Assembly: GCA_013115135.1 (NCBI GenBank)
Contig: JABANP010000045.1
Location: 1-64,000 of the forward strand
Direction of reading: 5' to 3'
Origin: Perkinsus olseni
Lineage: Eukaryota; Perkinsozoa; Perkinsida; Perkinsidae
DNA: 64,000 nucleotides
Shown here: positions 44,909 through 57,140 of the stretch, piece by piece
Position numbering within the stretch: the first letter of the stretch is position 1
Layout of the letters: each line of letters starts with the position of its first letter
Translations under genes and position numbers: made by a program
Notes under the pieces: model-generated
The model's input: only the letters and a program-made list of their open reading frames with translations
What the model was told of the DNA's origin: nothing
The model's database searches: none

Positions 44909-47900
44909 CTACACGACGTGGCCCTCGACCGAAGCATCTTTAGGTCGACTATGGTCCTCCGCAGAATGCTCGACATTAGTCAAGACCTGAATACACCAGT
45001 AGGGAGGCAGGGGCCTCCATCGCTGCGCTCACGTCTCCGAACGCTTCGAAGACCAAACCAGCAGGCAACGAGAATAGGGCTACTCCAAGAAGGGCTACAA
45101 CCACACAGAGGCATTTACCGGGCGGAGAGAAGTCTACCATCCCCCAATCACCTGAGGGGAAGGGAGATGAGCGACTGTGGAGACGACTGAGGCGACTACC
45201 GCCTAGGAAGACAGCCGTGTAATACATACTGGACGGTATCGAATCAAAAGGGGAGTCCTCAACAGCAGCAGAGGGCGGGTTCTCGAACTCATAGAAAAGG
45301 CAGGAGACAAACAACCACACCTGCAGGGCGGGGGAGGGCTAGCTCGACGTCTAGGGGCAACTCACCACAGCCGCGATGACGCCGGTCGAGAGGACGGCAT
45401 CCTTGCATTCGTACCACACCAATGATAAACGACGCCAGGCTATGAGGAAGTGCTCCAGTAGAAGAATCTGAGGGGTCGTCCGACGACCGAAGTTGAGGCA
45501 AACTCACCCGGAAGATTCTGAAGACGCGGAAGATACTCGCGTCGGCTAGCCCTCCGAGGGAGGGGTCCAGCAAGTAGACGAGGCATTCGACCCAGAAGGG
45601 CAATATTGATATGACGTCCACCAGGCCGAGGAATGACTTTATGTACCTCGCCCGTCTACACCCGACGAGGGGGTTGGCTGGGGCGCTGTAGAGCCTGGCC
45701 AAGTAGTCTACAGTGAAGAGGGTTACCTGAGGGGTAGGTCGAAGAGGAGACGAGCGACGCTGCTGCTGACCGATATGAACTCCGAAGTAGTCGAAGAAGG
45801 CCTTGCCAATGACGGACAGGATTGCCCCATCGCTCTCTAGGAGGACAGCAAGGATGTTCAACAGTATAAGTACCATCATCAAACCGCTGTAGAATCGCTC
45901 GTGGTGTATCAGACAGTGGACACGATGTACCAGCGTTCCTGAGGACAGGCGCCATCAGCCCACTGCAGCAGGCTGCTTTCAACCTACTCTTGCGTCGCTC
46001 CGCCAGCTCCCTCATCTGCATCAGGCGGGCCTCCATGGCGATGCCTTCGAGCCTCTTCCGCACCATATACCTCCTGACGTGCTTGCCGATGATACCGGCA
46101 GCCTCCCTTCTACGGGCACGCTCCCTCTCCCGCCGACCTCGAAGAGCTTCCGTGAAGGCAGCCGCCAGCAGGCCCGCAGGCACCGCCGTGACGCCCACCG
46201 CGAGGACAACAGCAAAGGCCAGCACGACCTTACCGCTAGGGGTGTAGTCGATGATGGGGAAGTCTCCGGTGAGATGTACCATAGCGTACGGGAACGAGGC
46301 AGATATCAACGACCCATAGCGCACGTCCTGCGAGAGGGGTGGATCCCCAGCCAGCTGACTGTCGGTGTGCTCAGTGAACCACAGTAGACCACCGAGTGAC
46401 AGCCATAGGGCTAGCACTACGTAGAAGGCACGGACGAGACATCTCCGCTGGGCCTTCACGACCCTCAGGAGGAGGGAGCACGTTGAAGAGAGGAAGTCCA
46501 AGTTGAGTATCCGACACAACCGTAATAGTCGGAATTCGCCGTCATAGCGATCGGTGAGGGAGGAGTTGGTGGAGACTGTTATCCACCAGGGGAGGATGGA
46601 GAACAAATCCACGACGGCGAGGAAGGTTGTGGCGTAGGCCCAGCGCGTAGCACTCGGATTGACGTACCCTCGAGAGGCCCACTTGCCAACACTCAATGGG
46701 GCACAGTACAGCCGCATGCCATAGTCAAGAGTGAAGACCAGGACAGCAGCAGCCTCGCCGATCGACATCAGCGTCCTCGACCAGGACGGCCAGGACTGAT
46801 GGTACGAGGGGAGTGTTTCTAGTACTGCAACTAGGGTGCTGATGGCCAGCCAGAAGCCCAGCCAGTGCTGATAGCAACTCGACCAGTACTGCATCGTAGC
46901 TCCTTTGAACCAGTCAAGTTTACTCCGATCGTCTGTCTCTCGAGGGTTGACCAGTGCAAAGACACGACGCTGCAGCGGATAGGTGGTGCGGAGCGCTTCG
47001 GAGGTTGCCGTCATAGCCTGCTTGGAAGCAGCTGCCGCGGCGGGGACGTCCTCATCGAGTAGGGCTTCTAACCTGAGAGAACCGCAATCGTCTTTGACCG
47101 GTCATTGCTCTGTCTCACCTGTCTTGCATGCCCGTGCCGAGCACTCCCAAGGGGACGGCGACCACACCCACGGCGAAGAGGCCCAAGCCAGCAGTGATGA
47201 TAGAGCCCAGGAAAGAGTAGTCGCCCAGAGGAGACTCTCCAGACAGATTGAGGAGAGTCAGCCACAAACTACCATCCAGGGTTGAATAATACCGGCCCAC
47301 CTGAAGGGGAGCTGCGAGTCCAGGAGGCGATCAGGCGGCCAGCCTCACCTCGGGGTCGATGGTGTATCTTTCAGTGTAGTACATGACTTCCGCTGAGAGC
47401 AGCCAAATGACAACAGCTAGCCCTCCAGAGTAGACCAGCATCGCCCTGTTGTCCCGCAGGATTTGCCGAAAAAAGGCGAATCCCGCTACGTATCGCTCCG
47501 CCTTGAAGACTCGGACCAGCAAGAGCACCCGAAGGTATTCATTCGTCGGCATGAACCACAGGAGCAACCCCGGTAGGACCGCAAGGACGTCTACCAGTCC
47601 ATAGGCGGTACCGAAGGCATACTCGCAAAATCTTGCCTGTGCGCGAGGGAATCTTGTCGCTCGGCTGGTATAGAAGATCGTCGAAGTGGCGGCAGAGTGG
47701 TTGAACTCAGGCATGAGCGGAGCGCAGTAGAGCCTCACTAAAAGCTCCACTGTGAAGACTAGAGTGATGATGACTCCCAGCGGGCCGAGGGCGTAACGGT
47801 CCAGTGGTGGTCTGGTGGGTGGAGGCAGGCCGAGCAGCAGAGTGTGGATGAGGGAGAGTGGTAGGAAGATCCAACAGGTAATGAACCTGAGAGTCGCACG

Positions 47901-49836
47901 ATTAGCGCTTCGACGTCGTATTGAATGCTCAGGCTACTACCGCGTGAACTTGCCGAGGTCGACTCGCCAGCCCTCACCCCCTCCGGTGGAGGTGAGCCGC
48001 AGCACCATCTCACCATGATGGCCGTCGAGGGCGCGCATGATCCGGAAGAGGGCCTCGTGGTCCAAGCCGACCCTAAAGACGATCCAGCATCGCTATAAGG
48101 GAATCTTTAGTTGACCCAAGCGCTACCTAGCTGACAAAGATTCTTGAAACTCTAGCCTTGTTATAACAGGGAGCCGCTGTCTCCCACTGGCTGGGGTCTC
48201 TCCAGTTGATAACGATGCTTCTGGTGTGCTGGTGACCTCGTGGATCGCCCGAAGACGCGACTGTATGCCAGCACCGAGCAGACCTACAGATGAGGAAGTT
48301 CCTCCCATCAAGAAGGAGGAGTAGCCTTGCTTCAATACAGCCCCTGCTAAGTGCCAAAGGCTGACTTCACATACCACATCTCAGTGAACGCTTCGTGGAA
48401 TTGCACACTGTACTCTGTGTTATCTGGTCGGACATGAGTCGAACTCTTTCCTCGTAGTTTTCAAGTTTGAGGATACCAATGATAATTTTCATTACAGAAA
48501 CAGCTCATGGAATGCTCTCGAGTAGGGTATGGTCCATTGAGGGGATGTCCCGTCCGGCGACGGTCGAACTGTGAAGGGCCGATGGACTCACCAGCGGGTA
48601 TGGCCACCACGGCTGCTCCAAAAATGACTGCAAAAATTGATATAATACGTCCGCCAGTGGAGTAGTCTGATATGTGCGGGTATTCCCCGAGTAATACGAT
48701 GAGAGTGTGGTACATGGATAGCGGGTATCGAGGAGTACCTGAGGGGCCTACCAACCAGATCGACTAAGCTGAAGAGGTACCTGTTGTAGCACAGACTGGG
48801 AGCTAGGGGCCCTTCGGGACAATAGAGCATACGTGGGTTGTTCTTCTCAAAGTAGTAGTAGAGGCTGCTGAAGACCAGCCAGCAGCTGAGGCCTACGAAC
48901 CCTGAGAGGACGAGGTATTGGCCGGTGAAGCCGCACTGAACGGAGCTCGCACCTGTGGTGAGGAATAAATGCCTTTGCCTGCTGAAGGCCTCCTGAAGGG
49001 TCTCCATGCCCTCGACTGGAGTGTATCGCTCGCCTTCGACTGGAATACCATGATGATCATAGTCGTAGTACTCATCTTCAGAGGTAGATTGACAAAGGAG
49101 TGGTATGAGAATGGACATCCATTGTGAGTAGATAACATAAGGCCAGCCGAGCAGCGGTACCAGGATAGCAAGACTGAGGTAGTAGGGCACGACAGAAAAC
49201 GCCAGCACCTGGTGAAGGGACAACGACAAGAGTGCCAAGCCGAGTAATCAGAATACATCAACTCCGGCACGCAGCTCAGTAACACAAAGACCGGGCAAGC
49301 CGCCCGCAGCCCTCCACCGAAAAGGTTACCCACCCAGATTCGTCGTTGCACCCCTCCTCCCCCGTGGAGCTCCTCGACCACTGCTACTCCTAGAGTGTTG
49401 TTAGTGCTAGAGCCAAGGCCAGCTGATAGGCTTGCAGGCCGATCCATGCCCAGAGGGGTAGGAGAGAGGTTATCACTGTTGGTGATGATACCGAAGACCA
49501 CGAACGAGAGAGCACCCAGGAGAGCTAATAACCACTCGGACCGAAGCAGTGCGGCCAGACGAGCCTGAAAAGCAGCAGCTAGAGGTGTCAGAAAAATGAC
49601 GATGCAGCCTTCACCTTGAATGCCATCTGGCTCTTGCACAAGGCCTCAGTGACTATGGTTGGAGGTAGCTTCTCGCTGACCCTCCGTCGCTGCTGCTGCT
49701 GCTGCTGGTCTCCGAGTACATCCTCCCCCACCACCTGGTACTGGTTTCCCTCATTTTGATGATTGACGAGTAGTGGAGTGTCCAATGACAAAGGAGGAAT
49801 CTCTCGATGGTCCTTCGTCGTCAATAATGCCATCAA
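44909..49836 (-). CDS. Four-repeat voltage-gated-type cation channel
   Basis: Plasma-membrane or organellar ion channel with four six-helix repeats in one gene. N-terminal exon (ATG near 49,836; a longer start to about 50,053 is possible) with a Gln run, then repeat I (about 49,640-48,590), II (about 48,000-47,100), III (47,014-45,950) and IV (45,905-44,980). S4-like charged helices are visible in II (LRVLLLVRVFKAERY), III (FRLLRLCRILNL) and IV (FRVFRIFRVS), but are poor in I. Each pore loop has an acidic residue and a common frame: VLLGEYPHISDYSTGGR, NLSGESPLGDYSFLGS, HLTGDFPIIDYTPSGK, and LGGDWGMVDFSPPGK; the last is split by a 48-nt intron (45,152-45,199). None has the K+ signature TVGYG. 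The III-IV linker has an IQ-like basic segment (KHVRRYMVRKRL) that could bind calmodulin. The proposed end is TAG 44,909-44,911. Some junctions remain unresolved. Confidence 0.75.
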
Positions 49837-50283
49837 CTTTCAACAATCTGAGAGCCCTTGGATCATACTGTGCCCCGTTTGATAGAGCAGAGAACACCCG
49901 AGCAGCGAGGACTCCCTCGACCGGGCCGCGGGTCGGTTGTGATGGTTGTACGGTCGAGTTGCCTCGAGGGCTAGGGGCAATCGACCGAGCTAACGACTGC
50001 TGTGCGCCATTCGGACGCCCATTGTGACTGAGTACTGAACCAAAGCCCTTCATGTGACCGAGAAAGCAAACACATGTGACCGAGAAAGCAAACACATGTG
50101 ACCTCTAGAGTAAAGACGACGACTACTTGATTGCTGGATGGCCGAGTGGTTTATAGTAAACTAGACCGCTACAACCTGAGAAACGTCTACCTGGGAAGGC
50201 CATGAGGATAGCCGTTGATCAGAGCTTGAACGCGACATCAAGAGCAGCGCAAACAACGGAATTATCATCAACGATGATAAGAA
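49837..50283. other. Spacer with a short tandem repeat
   Basis: A 22-bp unit (ATGTGACCGAGAAAGCAAACAC) occurs twice at 50,052-50,095, with a partial third copy to 50,103. The minus-strand frame at 49,751-50,095 could be an alternative 5' exon of the channel gene. Otherwise nothing is seen before the transporter's stop codon. Confidence 0.5.
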
Positions 50284-53200
50284 TTATTGCTGAACAATAT
50301 TCGACCGAGAACGCAGAACCATGAGAGCCCTTTGGGCTGGCTCTGGTTGTTGTTGTTGCTGCTGTAGCTGAGCCTCCACGAGCTCGACTGGCGCATTACG
50401 ATTGTGTAAACGGCTTTCGAGTGTATTCCATCGTTCAGCGAACATAGCAAGAGCATAGACTGTGTGATATAAACGGACCGCATTAGTACCACGCATGCCT
50501 TGTAGTCTGTTGCCTCCAGTCATCACGTCTTCGATCCACTCCTCACGGAAAGCTCCAAAATTATAAGCACATTCTTGTAGTTTAACATGCACGTCATCGG
50601 GTAGATGCTCCAGCATCCCGGGTGTAGAACCGCTATCGTAAAGGCAACTTACTATCCTGTCCGCTGAAGTTTTGATGGCCTTCGATAACTCTCGGATGCT
50701 ACCGAGTAGAGGGGAGAGAGTCTGGGAAGCCAATGGGTCGTGCAGATGCTTAGCGGACAGTACCAGCGAACTGTAAAGGACGAGACCGTCCCGCAGGACT
50801 TGGTTTAACAACTTCTGGTTTTCGAGCACTCTTCTCGTTACGTCATGAACCAGCAAGATCTTGCCGAACACGATAGTCTCCATTTTGGCGTCGTCCAGGA
50901 GCGATGCTCGCTCGGCCATCGACTGGAAGCCCTCCACACCAAACTCTTCCCGATCATCAGACATGGGAGGAGGCGGCGCCTCGTCGTCATCAGAACATCC
51001 ATCATTCCCGACAAGTGCCTTCGCCTGATGGTAGAAGCTGTCGAGAGTCGACACTAATTTATCAGAGACCGCGCCAAGCATACGTGCTGATGCCCGATCC
51101 AACTTGTCAGCGGCAAACTCCGGGAAGATGAAGCAACTGGAGAAGGATGTGATGAGGACTCCACAGGTTTGAAAGACGAATCGCCAGAGTGCGTTGTAGA
51201 GCATCGCTTCTTGGGTCTCAGAGACGAGGATAGACCCGAAGCCAACAATGAACCACGTCAAAGAGAATACGTAACCAGCATAACCGACACGACTGTCGAA
51301 CTGGGACAGGCGACCAAGGAATACCACGAGTATCATCTCACAGAAGAATGCTGCTTTGTTGCCAGGATTGGCGAGAATGCAGATGACAGCAGCGATACCG
51401 CCCAGAAGGGTACCACATATCCTTCGAGTACCCTTGAGAAGGGAAGCACCAGCTGTCGGTAGAAAGCTGACATAAACTGGTATGACCGCCCAGAAACCGT
51501 GAAGGCGGACGTTCTCGCTGTGCATACCCCATACGATCATCGAGAATGCTATAGCGAATAGCGTTAGACTGAATCTCAGAGGGAAGATGAACCGCCGCAA
51601 AATATCCGACTTCTCTTTGATATCATAGAAGAACGGCTTCTCAATCCATGCAACAATACCCTTCCAAATTGATGAGGGAAGGTCAAAGAAAGCTCGAGGA
51701 CTCAGTATCTGAGGACAGATTGCAGTCCCGATAGAGTCTCCGATCTGCTGATCCCTCCCACTCTGGCGCCAGATTGAACGAGTCTCGACTCCTCCGAAGT
51801 CGCTCCGTTCGCCACATGAGCTACAGGATGCTGCGGTGCAGATTACGAGGAGTATTGACAAACACTGACTAGAGAGTTCATCACAAGAACGATAAATCGG
51901 GCACCCAGGATGAAATCAGCATCCTCGGTAAAACCTTGGCGATACTCAATAGATCTAGCGCCTTCAGGATTAACGATGCTGAAAGTGCACTCTATTGACC
52001 ACCGGGCTCATCAGTCCCAACAACAGCTCCGTTGCGGCCTCCCAGTGGCCGACGAGGGCAACGGGGATCAACCAGAATATACAGTTTGTAACGAAGAAAA
52101 TGCGTTATGGGAGTATGAAGCCACGATGTCACATGGCAGCTGCAGCAGCTGGGGCTTGAGGCGACACGCAGATACATTTGAGCGCCGTTCTCGCCCCAGA
52201 TGACATAGCGGCCTCATTTTTGCATGTTGCATTTTCCTCGGTTACAGACGGTATATTCGCGCAATACGGGAGCGATGGTCCCCGTTATCACCTTATCCCT
52301 CTTTTCTTGCCTCTCCCTCTCTTCCTCCTCTTTCTCGAGCTACAGCCGCCAGCCGGTACTTTTCGGTCAGACCAGCAATGTAAAGAATGGATCCGACGGC
52401 GGAATAAAACTGAACTACTGCTGTCGAGCTCGGTGGAGATATCGATCCCTCGACAGCCTTCCGGCTGACATCCGATATGACATCAACCATGAGCTGCTCA
52501 CAGCTGGCTATTCTCCCACTGAGGTCTCGATCAGCTTCCTCCTGGTACTCCTCTCGCTGTTTTACGTAAGACAATACCGACCTCAGAACGCAGTACCGAG
52601 AAGTCGGCCGCTAACGGCTTCCATACGTAGGCGATGATACCGGGCTCGAGCTCCTGGGTGAGCAGACAATCTTTGAGGGAGAACAGCTCGCCGGCCATGT
52701 TCCAGAAGACAGCGCTCAACCGTGCCGGTATCTTCTGCTTGGCCGCCGCATGGCAAACTTCATTGAAGTCGTCAGCCTGAGCCTGGATAGCGTTATTATG
52801 GTCTCGCGCACAGATGAAGTAACCCGGTTAGTAGATCGAAGAAATCAGCAGCTGCGAAAGGAAGCCGCTTCGTCATCGGCTGTCCCGGAGATGGTATCAA
52901 ACCCAACGTTTTGAATATCAGGAGGACTACCCAGGGGACGACTGCCCCGAAGGTAACAGCAAGTCCGGTTACCCATGCTTCGGTGTAAGCATCTGCGGCG
53001 TAGAAGGCGACAGGGACGTAGCTGAAAGCCGAGACCAGGGCACTCAGCGTGAAGCGACCCAGCTTGGACTTGGCCGCCGGCATGCCTAGCGATGATAGGA
53101 AGGTGTACGGACAGAGGAGTAAGGCCGCCCACAATCGGTTGTATTTGGCCACCACTGGCGACGTCAAAAATGAAGTGAATCAGCATACCAACACCAAGGC

Positions 53201-53472
53201 CCATCCAGGTGCTGGTGACAGTAGCCAGGCCCATGAAGGTGTAGAGGCGGAGGTCGAGGAAAGTTATTGTTGCTACACAAGGGCCGGCAACCTGCAAGGA
53301 GGATGATGACCACGCGATAGGCGACCCAATCCGGCCTTACCAGTATTGGTAGATACCACGGGTCCGCAGTAGGCGGGCAGTAGATCGGTATGATGGCTAT
53401 AGCAACAGCCACTACGGTGACCAATGCCGTAGCAAGGCTGTACCAGGAAGGCGGTGGCGTCGGACTGGACAT
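50284..53472 (-). CDS. FUSC-family-like membrane transporter, inverted copy 1
   Basis: Predicted polytopic transporter of the fusaric-acid-resistance/aromatic-acid-exporter/ALMT type (superfamily call by architecture). N-half: ATG 53,472, PPSWYSLATALVTVVAVAIA, a 49-nt GT-AG intron, PCVATITFLDLRLYTF, GLGVGMLIHFIFDVASGG, then in the +1 frame VVAKYNRLWAALLLCPYTFL, KRLPFAAADFFDLLTG and the coiled EEADRDLSGRIASCEQL. C-half (to 50,284): FIFPLRFSLTLFAIAFSMIV, ENVRLHGFWAVIPVYVSFLP and GTRRICGTLLGGIAAVICIL, giving a second membrane block. A cytosolic tail follows, with a SDDDEAPPPP linker and a Gln run near the end. The frame step at 53,155-53,188 fits a 34-nt GT-AG intron. Small indels relative to copy 2 occur in the N-half. 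The linker 51,862-52,292 is probably intronic or unresolved. Confidence 0.65.
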
Positions 53473-54611
53473 TGATCATACAAACTCTATAGGCGCATGA
53501 ACTAGGTCGTGATTGCTTAGCCGTGAAATTCAACGAATCGATCGGCAGCGAAAGCAAATACGAGGACATGGTGCTGAGCATCACCGGTTACCTGAGCCAC
53601 CAGAACCTAATTCTTACCGACTTGGTAACATCCCGTCACGTATGTTATTAAGGATGCTTGTGGGAGCACAGACCGACGGCGTCAATCAGGAATACATGAG
53701 TCATCGGAGGTCGACTGGTGGCAGACAGGCCAACAGGAATCATCAAAATTAACCCGACCTATTGAAATTTCTACGCGTCTACGAGGCGATAACAAAGTAA
53801 AGAATCGAACCACCAATCTGAAATAGATCCTGAAGTGCTGAGTTCGGCGAGGACCTAACAGTTACTTAATAGTAGTACTATTGTGCGCTATCTGGCTTGC
53901 AATAGCTAAAAGTCAAATAGCGCTACCTCATGTTGAGAATAACAGTCAGTTCCGGTGGATGTGCCTCTGATGTTGCGCCACAACTCTTGGCCCGCTGGAA
54001 CCTCGGCATTATCAATGACTCTCTGGCAAACCGACACCATATTCTACGATGGGAGTTGTTCTTGTTCTCTGTTTACAAACTCAAGTCTTCGTAACATGAT
54101 GTAAAGCTAAGCTATCGGTGACGACTGGTGACGTGTTCACAGCAAATGAACTAAAAAAAGAGATCAACAAAGCATGATGAGAGCTCGGCTGAGCCTCGCT
54201 CGTTAAGTATGACACGATGGAGCGAACTAAAGCACGTTTTACAACTGTCCGACGTCCATCTCGCAGATGGAAGTTCCATCGTGAAACAGAGTATTCTCTA
54301 ATGGAGAATGGTAAATGGAGAGTCTCCATATTGGGGCGATAGTCGCGAAATGATCCAAAGATGAAAGACTCCCTGAAGTAAGTGAGTATCAGAACAAAGC
54401 GATACCGTAAAATCCGGACTTCAGAGTAAACACCACGCATGAGGACTGAGCGCGTCACAGAGGATCTCTTTCAAAGAAGAAAGGATCAGGTGGCTTTATC
54501 TCGAGCCCTTAGATGATGGTCTCATAATATGATCGGCTCACTAAAATACGTGACCATGAACACGGTGTTCAGAACACCAGATGAGAACAACAAAATCACC
54601 ATTACATCCCC
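53473..54611. other. Interval without a supported gene
   Basis: It follows the 5' end of transporter copy 1. I see only short open frames; none has a signal peptide, domain or paralogue elsewhere in the window. Confidence 0.5.
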
Positions 54612-54785
54612 TCAATGGTCCCTACAGTAACAACCGTTCGGATTGCAAACACATACTTCAGAGCAGGCCCAGCACCTACCACCGTGGAGCTTACGCGCTA
54701 GACCACGAAGGCCCTGAGAGATAGAATCTTCGGTGCCATGCAAGGCCATAGTAGAAGCAGCGAGAATCAGGATGACGAAACGCAT
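54612..54785 (-). CDS. Small secreted six-cysteine peptide, family 2 (member a)
   Basis: A 57-residue peptide from ATG 54,785 (an upstream in-frame start adds 16 residues before the signal and is less likely). Signal peptide MRFVILILAASTMALHG is followed by a short pro-region with GLRGLARKLHGG, then a defensin-sized cysteine module C-x2-C-x3-C-x1-C-x4-C-x1-C. Signal, pro-region and spacing are shared with 57,141-57,308. It is divergent to a degraded partner at about 55,150. No known family is recognised; an antimicrobial or effector role is only a possibility. Confidence 0.7.
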   Translation of the reverse strand: MRFVILILAASTMALHGTEDSISQGLRGLARKLHGGRCWACSEVCVCNPNGCYCRDH

Positions 54786-55029
54786 TGGTGTCGGCAGGAG
54801 AGGATGACAGCCGCTGCAGAACTGGAGAAACACAAATTCTCTCCAGGGCTTTCCCTCGAGTAAATCTCACACTAATTTGAGTCCTACCTAAACGGAGCTG
54901 ACTTGACTTTTTCTCGTGGATCAAAACTGGAGAGGCCGGTTCCAGTCCACGAAGGCCCAGAGAGGACCCTGGAGGTGAGCAACTCACTGTAGGCTTATGC
55001 CCTAGCTCACGTCTGCGTGCATGGCTGCA

Positions 55030-55330
55030 CGCAGGATCATAGATGAAGGACGAGCCTTGTTCGACGCATCAGTCCGGTTCGCCGGTCGATGGGTTGTCGT
55101 CCGCCGAGTCTTGCGCGGAGTGTTGTGGTCTCACTAGACCAGAGAGTTTTTGTGTCTTCAGCTCTGTAGCAGATGCCGTCCTTTGGTGGCGTTTCGTCAT
55201 CCTGATATTCGTTGGACCCATCATGGCCGTTGTTGCTGTTCGATGCTCCCTGATGGTTACTGGAGTCAACATGACCCGACATGCCTGGACAGATGCTTCA
55301 ACCAAACGTACAATGAGACCTTGAGCGGGC
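55030..55330 (+). pseudogene. Degraded family 2 peptide copy, divergent orientation
   Basis: The plus-strand segment resembles the 5' flank and signal-peptide start of family 2 (flank words GTGGTCTCAC, TGTCTTCAG; translated RFVILIFVGPIMA). It runs on without the six-cysteine module. It is parallel to the truncated copy at 57,640-57,831. Confidence 0.5.
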
Positions 55331-55680
55331 CTGCGACGGTTATCGACGGCCAATAGTCGAGGCTGATGATAAGCAGATGATCCCACGCTAGCACGCTAGC
55401 GTAGGAGGTCACGGCCTGGCAGGCCGTGCCTGCACCGGATACCATTCCTTCCCCGAATCAACTCATCCGGCTCATTTCATCATCCATCGAAGAACGCCCA
55501 AAAATGCATATTCTTATTATTTCACCCAGTCCTATTTCATCCAGCATCTTTTCGTCCAGGAATTTTGTAACTCTCAGGTGATATCTTACTTTCTGTACTC
55601 ACCACTGAGCCAAGACTTGCTCGTCAGTTCTGCATCTATGCTCGCTTCCTTCCCTGACACGGTCAGCTGTCTGATGTCCA

Positions 55681-56190
55681 TTATATCGCTCGCTTGAGCA
55701 CGTGCTCTAGTGAGCGCACCACTGCAGTCGCCAGGCTATCAGGAAGTGCTCCAGTAGAAGAATCTAAGGGGTCGTCTGACAGAAGAGTGGCTGAGGCAAA
55801 CTCACCCGGAAGATTCTGAAGACGCGGAAGATACTCGCGTCGGCTATCCCTCCGAGGGAGGGGTCCAGCAAGTAGACGAGGCATTCGATCCAGAAGGGCA
55901 ATATTGATATGACGTCCACCAGGCCGAGGAAGGACTTTATGTACCTCGCCCGTCTACAGCCGACGAGGGGGTTGGCTGGGGCGCTGTAGAGCCTGGCCAA
56001 GTAGTCCAAAGTGAAGAGGGTTACCTGAGGGGTAGGTCGAAGGGGAGACGAGCGACGCCGCTGCTGCTGACCGATATAAACTCGAAGTAGTCGAAGAGGG
56101 CCTTGCCAATGACGGACAGGATTGCCCCATCGCTCTCTAGGAGGACAGCGAGGATGTTCAACAAGATCAATGACTACTAGATTGTGACAG
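55681..56190 (-). pseudogene. Truncated duplicate of the channel's fourth repeat
   Basis: It closely matches 45,480-45,880 of the channel gene. Identical peptide blocks include VTLFTLDYLARLYSAPANPL, ILPFWIECLVYLLDPSLGG and ASIFRVFRIFRVS, and even the small intron ahead of VTLFT is kept. It covers S1-S4 only; no pore or S6 follows, and both ends run into unrelated sequence. A duplicated fragment, not expected to form a channel. Confidence 0.8.
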
Positions 56191-57140
56191 GTCACTCTCG
56201 CCCTAGTCGAATCGACTACCGATTTCATGGCCAGCTACAGTTGCCGATTGCCGCCCCTAGTATTTATGGTGGCCCGTGTGCGAGTCGATGTTGAGCGAAT
56301 TCCAACAGAGGTCACAATTTAAGATAACAGCTCGGACCTTTATACGATGCTCGCTGCTAGCATGAGGGCAATCGATCCTATCCAGCACTCCTCTGAGATT
56401 AGAGAGCCTACGTCTAGAGCGGGCGAATGCCATAACATTGAACAAGATGCAGAGAAACCGAAGTCGACCCCTACCGAACGTTACCCGAGCCGCACCCAAC
56501 TTGCTGCCGGGAAATCACGACAGCCCTTCTGATATCAGCTCGTCACGTGCTTTAATTAGGATACTAGTGAGAACACAGATCGGCTGTCCACATCGGGAAT
56601 CCATATATGACCGAACTGATAGGGGTGGCGGACAGGCCAATAGTCATGATCAAAATCGTCAAAGGCATTGAACTCATATCCTGTCTACGGGCATAAATAA
56701 AAATCACGGATACTTTACAATGCGTCAAAACATGATAACTTTCTTCGAACTCAACATCAAAACAATCGTTGTAATCGCAGCTAGCCGAAGCTGAGCATGC
56801 CTAACACAACCACCGAGAAGGCAACTCACACCCACGCCCTCGAAGGGCAGTGGTAGTCTTGTTAGCCTAGGTACTTATTACCGAACACATTAGCACAAAG
56901 TCGTAGTCGTAGAGAAGAGAACACCGCCCTAGGAGTACTGTAGGTGATACTGAATGATACGACAAATGCGCATCTCGCCGTAGCTCACGCTACGACTGTT
57001 CTGGGAAAGATCTACTGTTGAGTTCAACGGGAATCTAACAGTTATATAATACTACAAGTTAATTAGCGCACGCCAGCTCGTATGATGGTCCTGTCCCGAC
57101 GGATCCTTATGACAGTCGGACCCGAAGGACAGCTACATGT
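56191..57140. other. Interval without a supported gene
   Basis: No domain, signal peptide or repeat family was recognised. Some sequence resembles the spacer at 53,560-53,900 near transporter copy 1, suggesting it was carried along in the same duplications. Confidence 0.4.

Noticed and set aside
49685..49720. CTG/CAG triplet run as a microsatellite of interest
   Set aside because: It encodes a short Gln run in the channel's N-terminus, and similar short runs occur in the transporter and secreted protein; lengths are ordinary.
50145..50215. Another tRNA-like D-arm (GATGGCCGAGTGGTT)
   Set aside because: No complete cloverleaf can be drawn; box B is missing.
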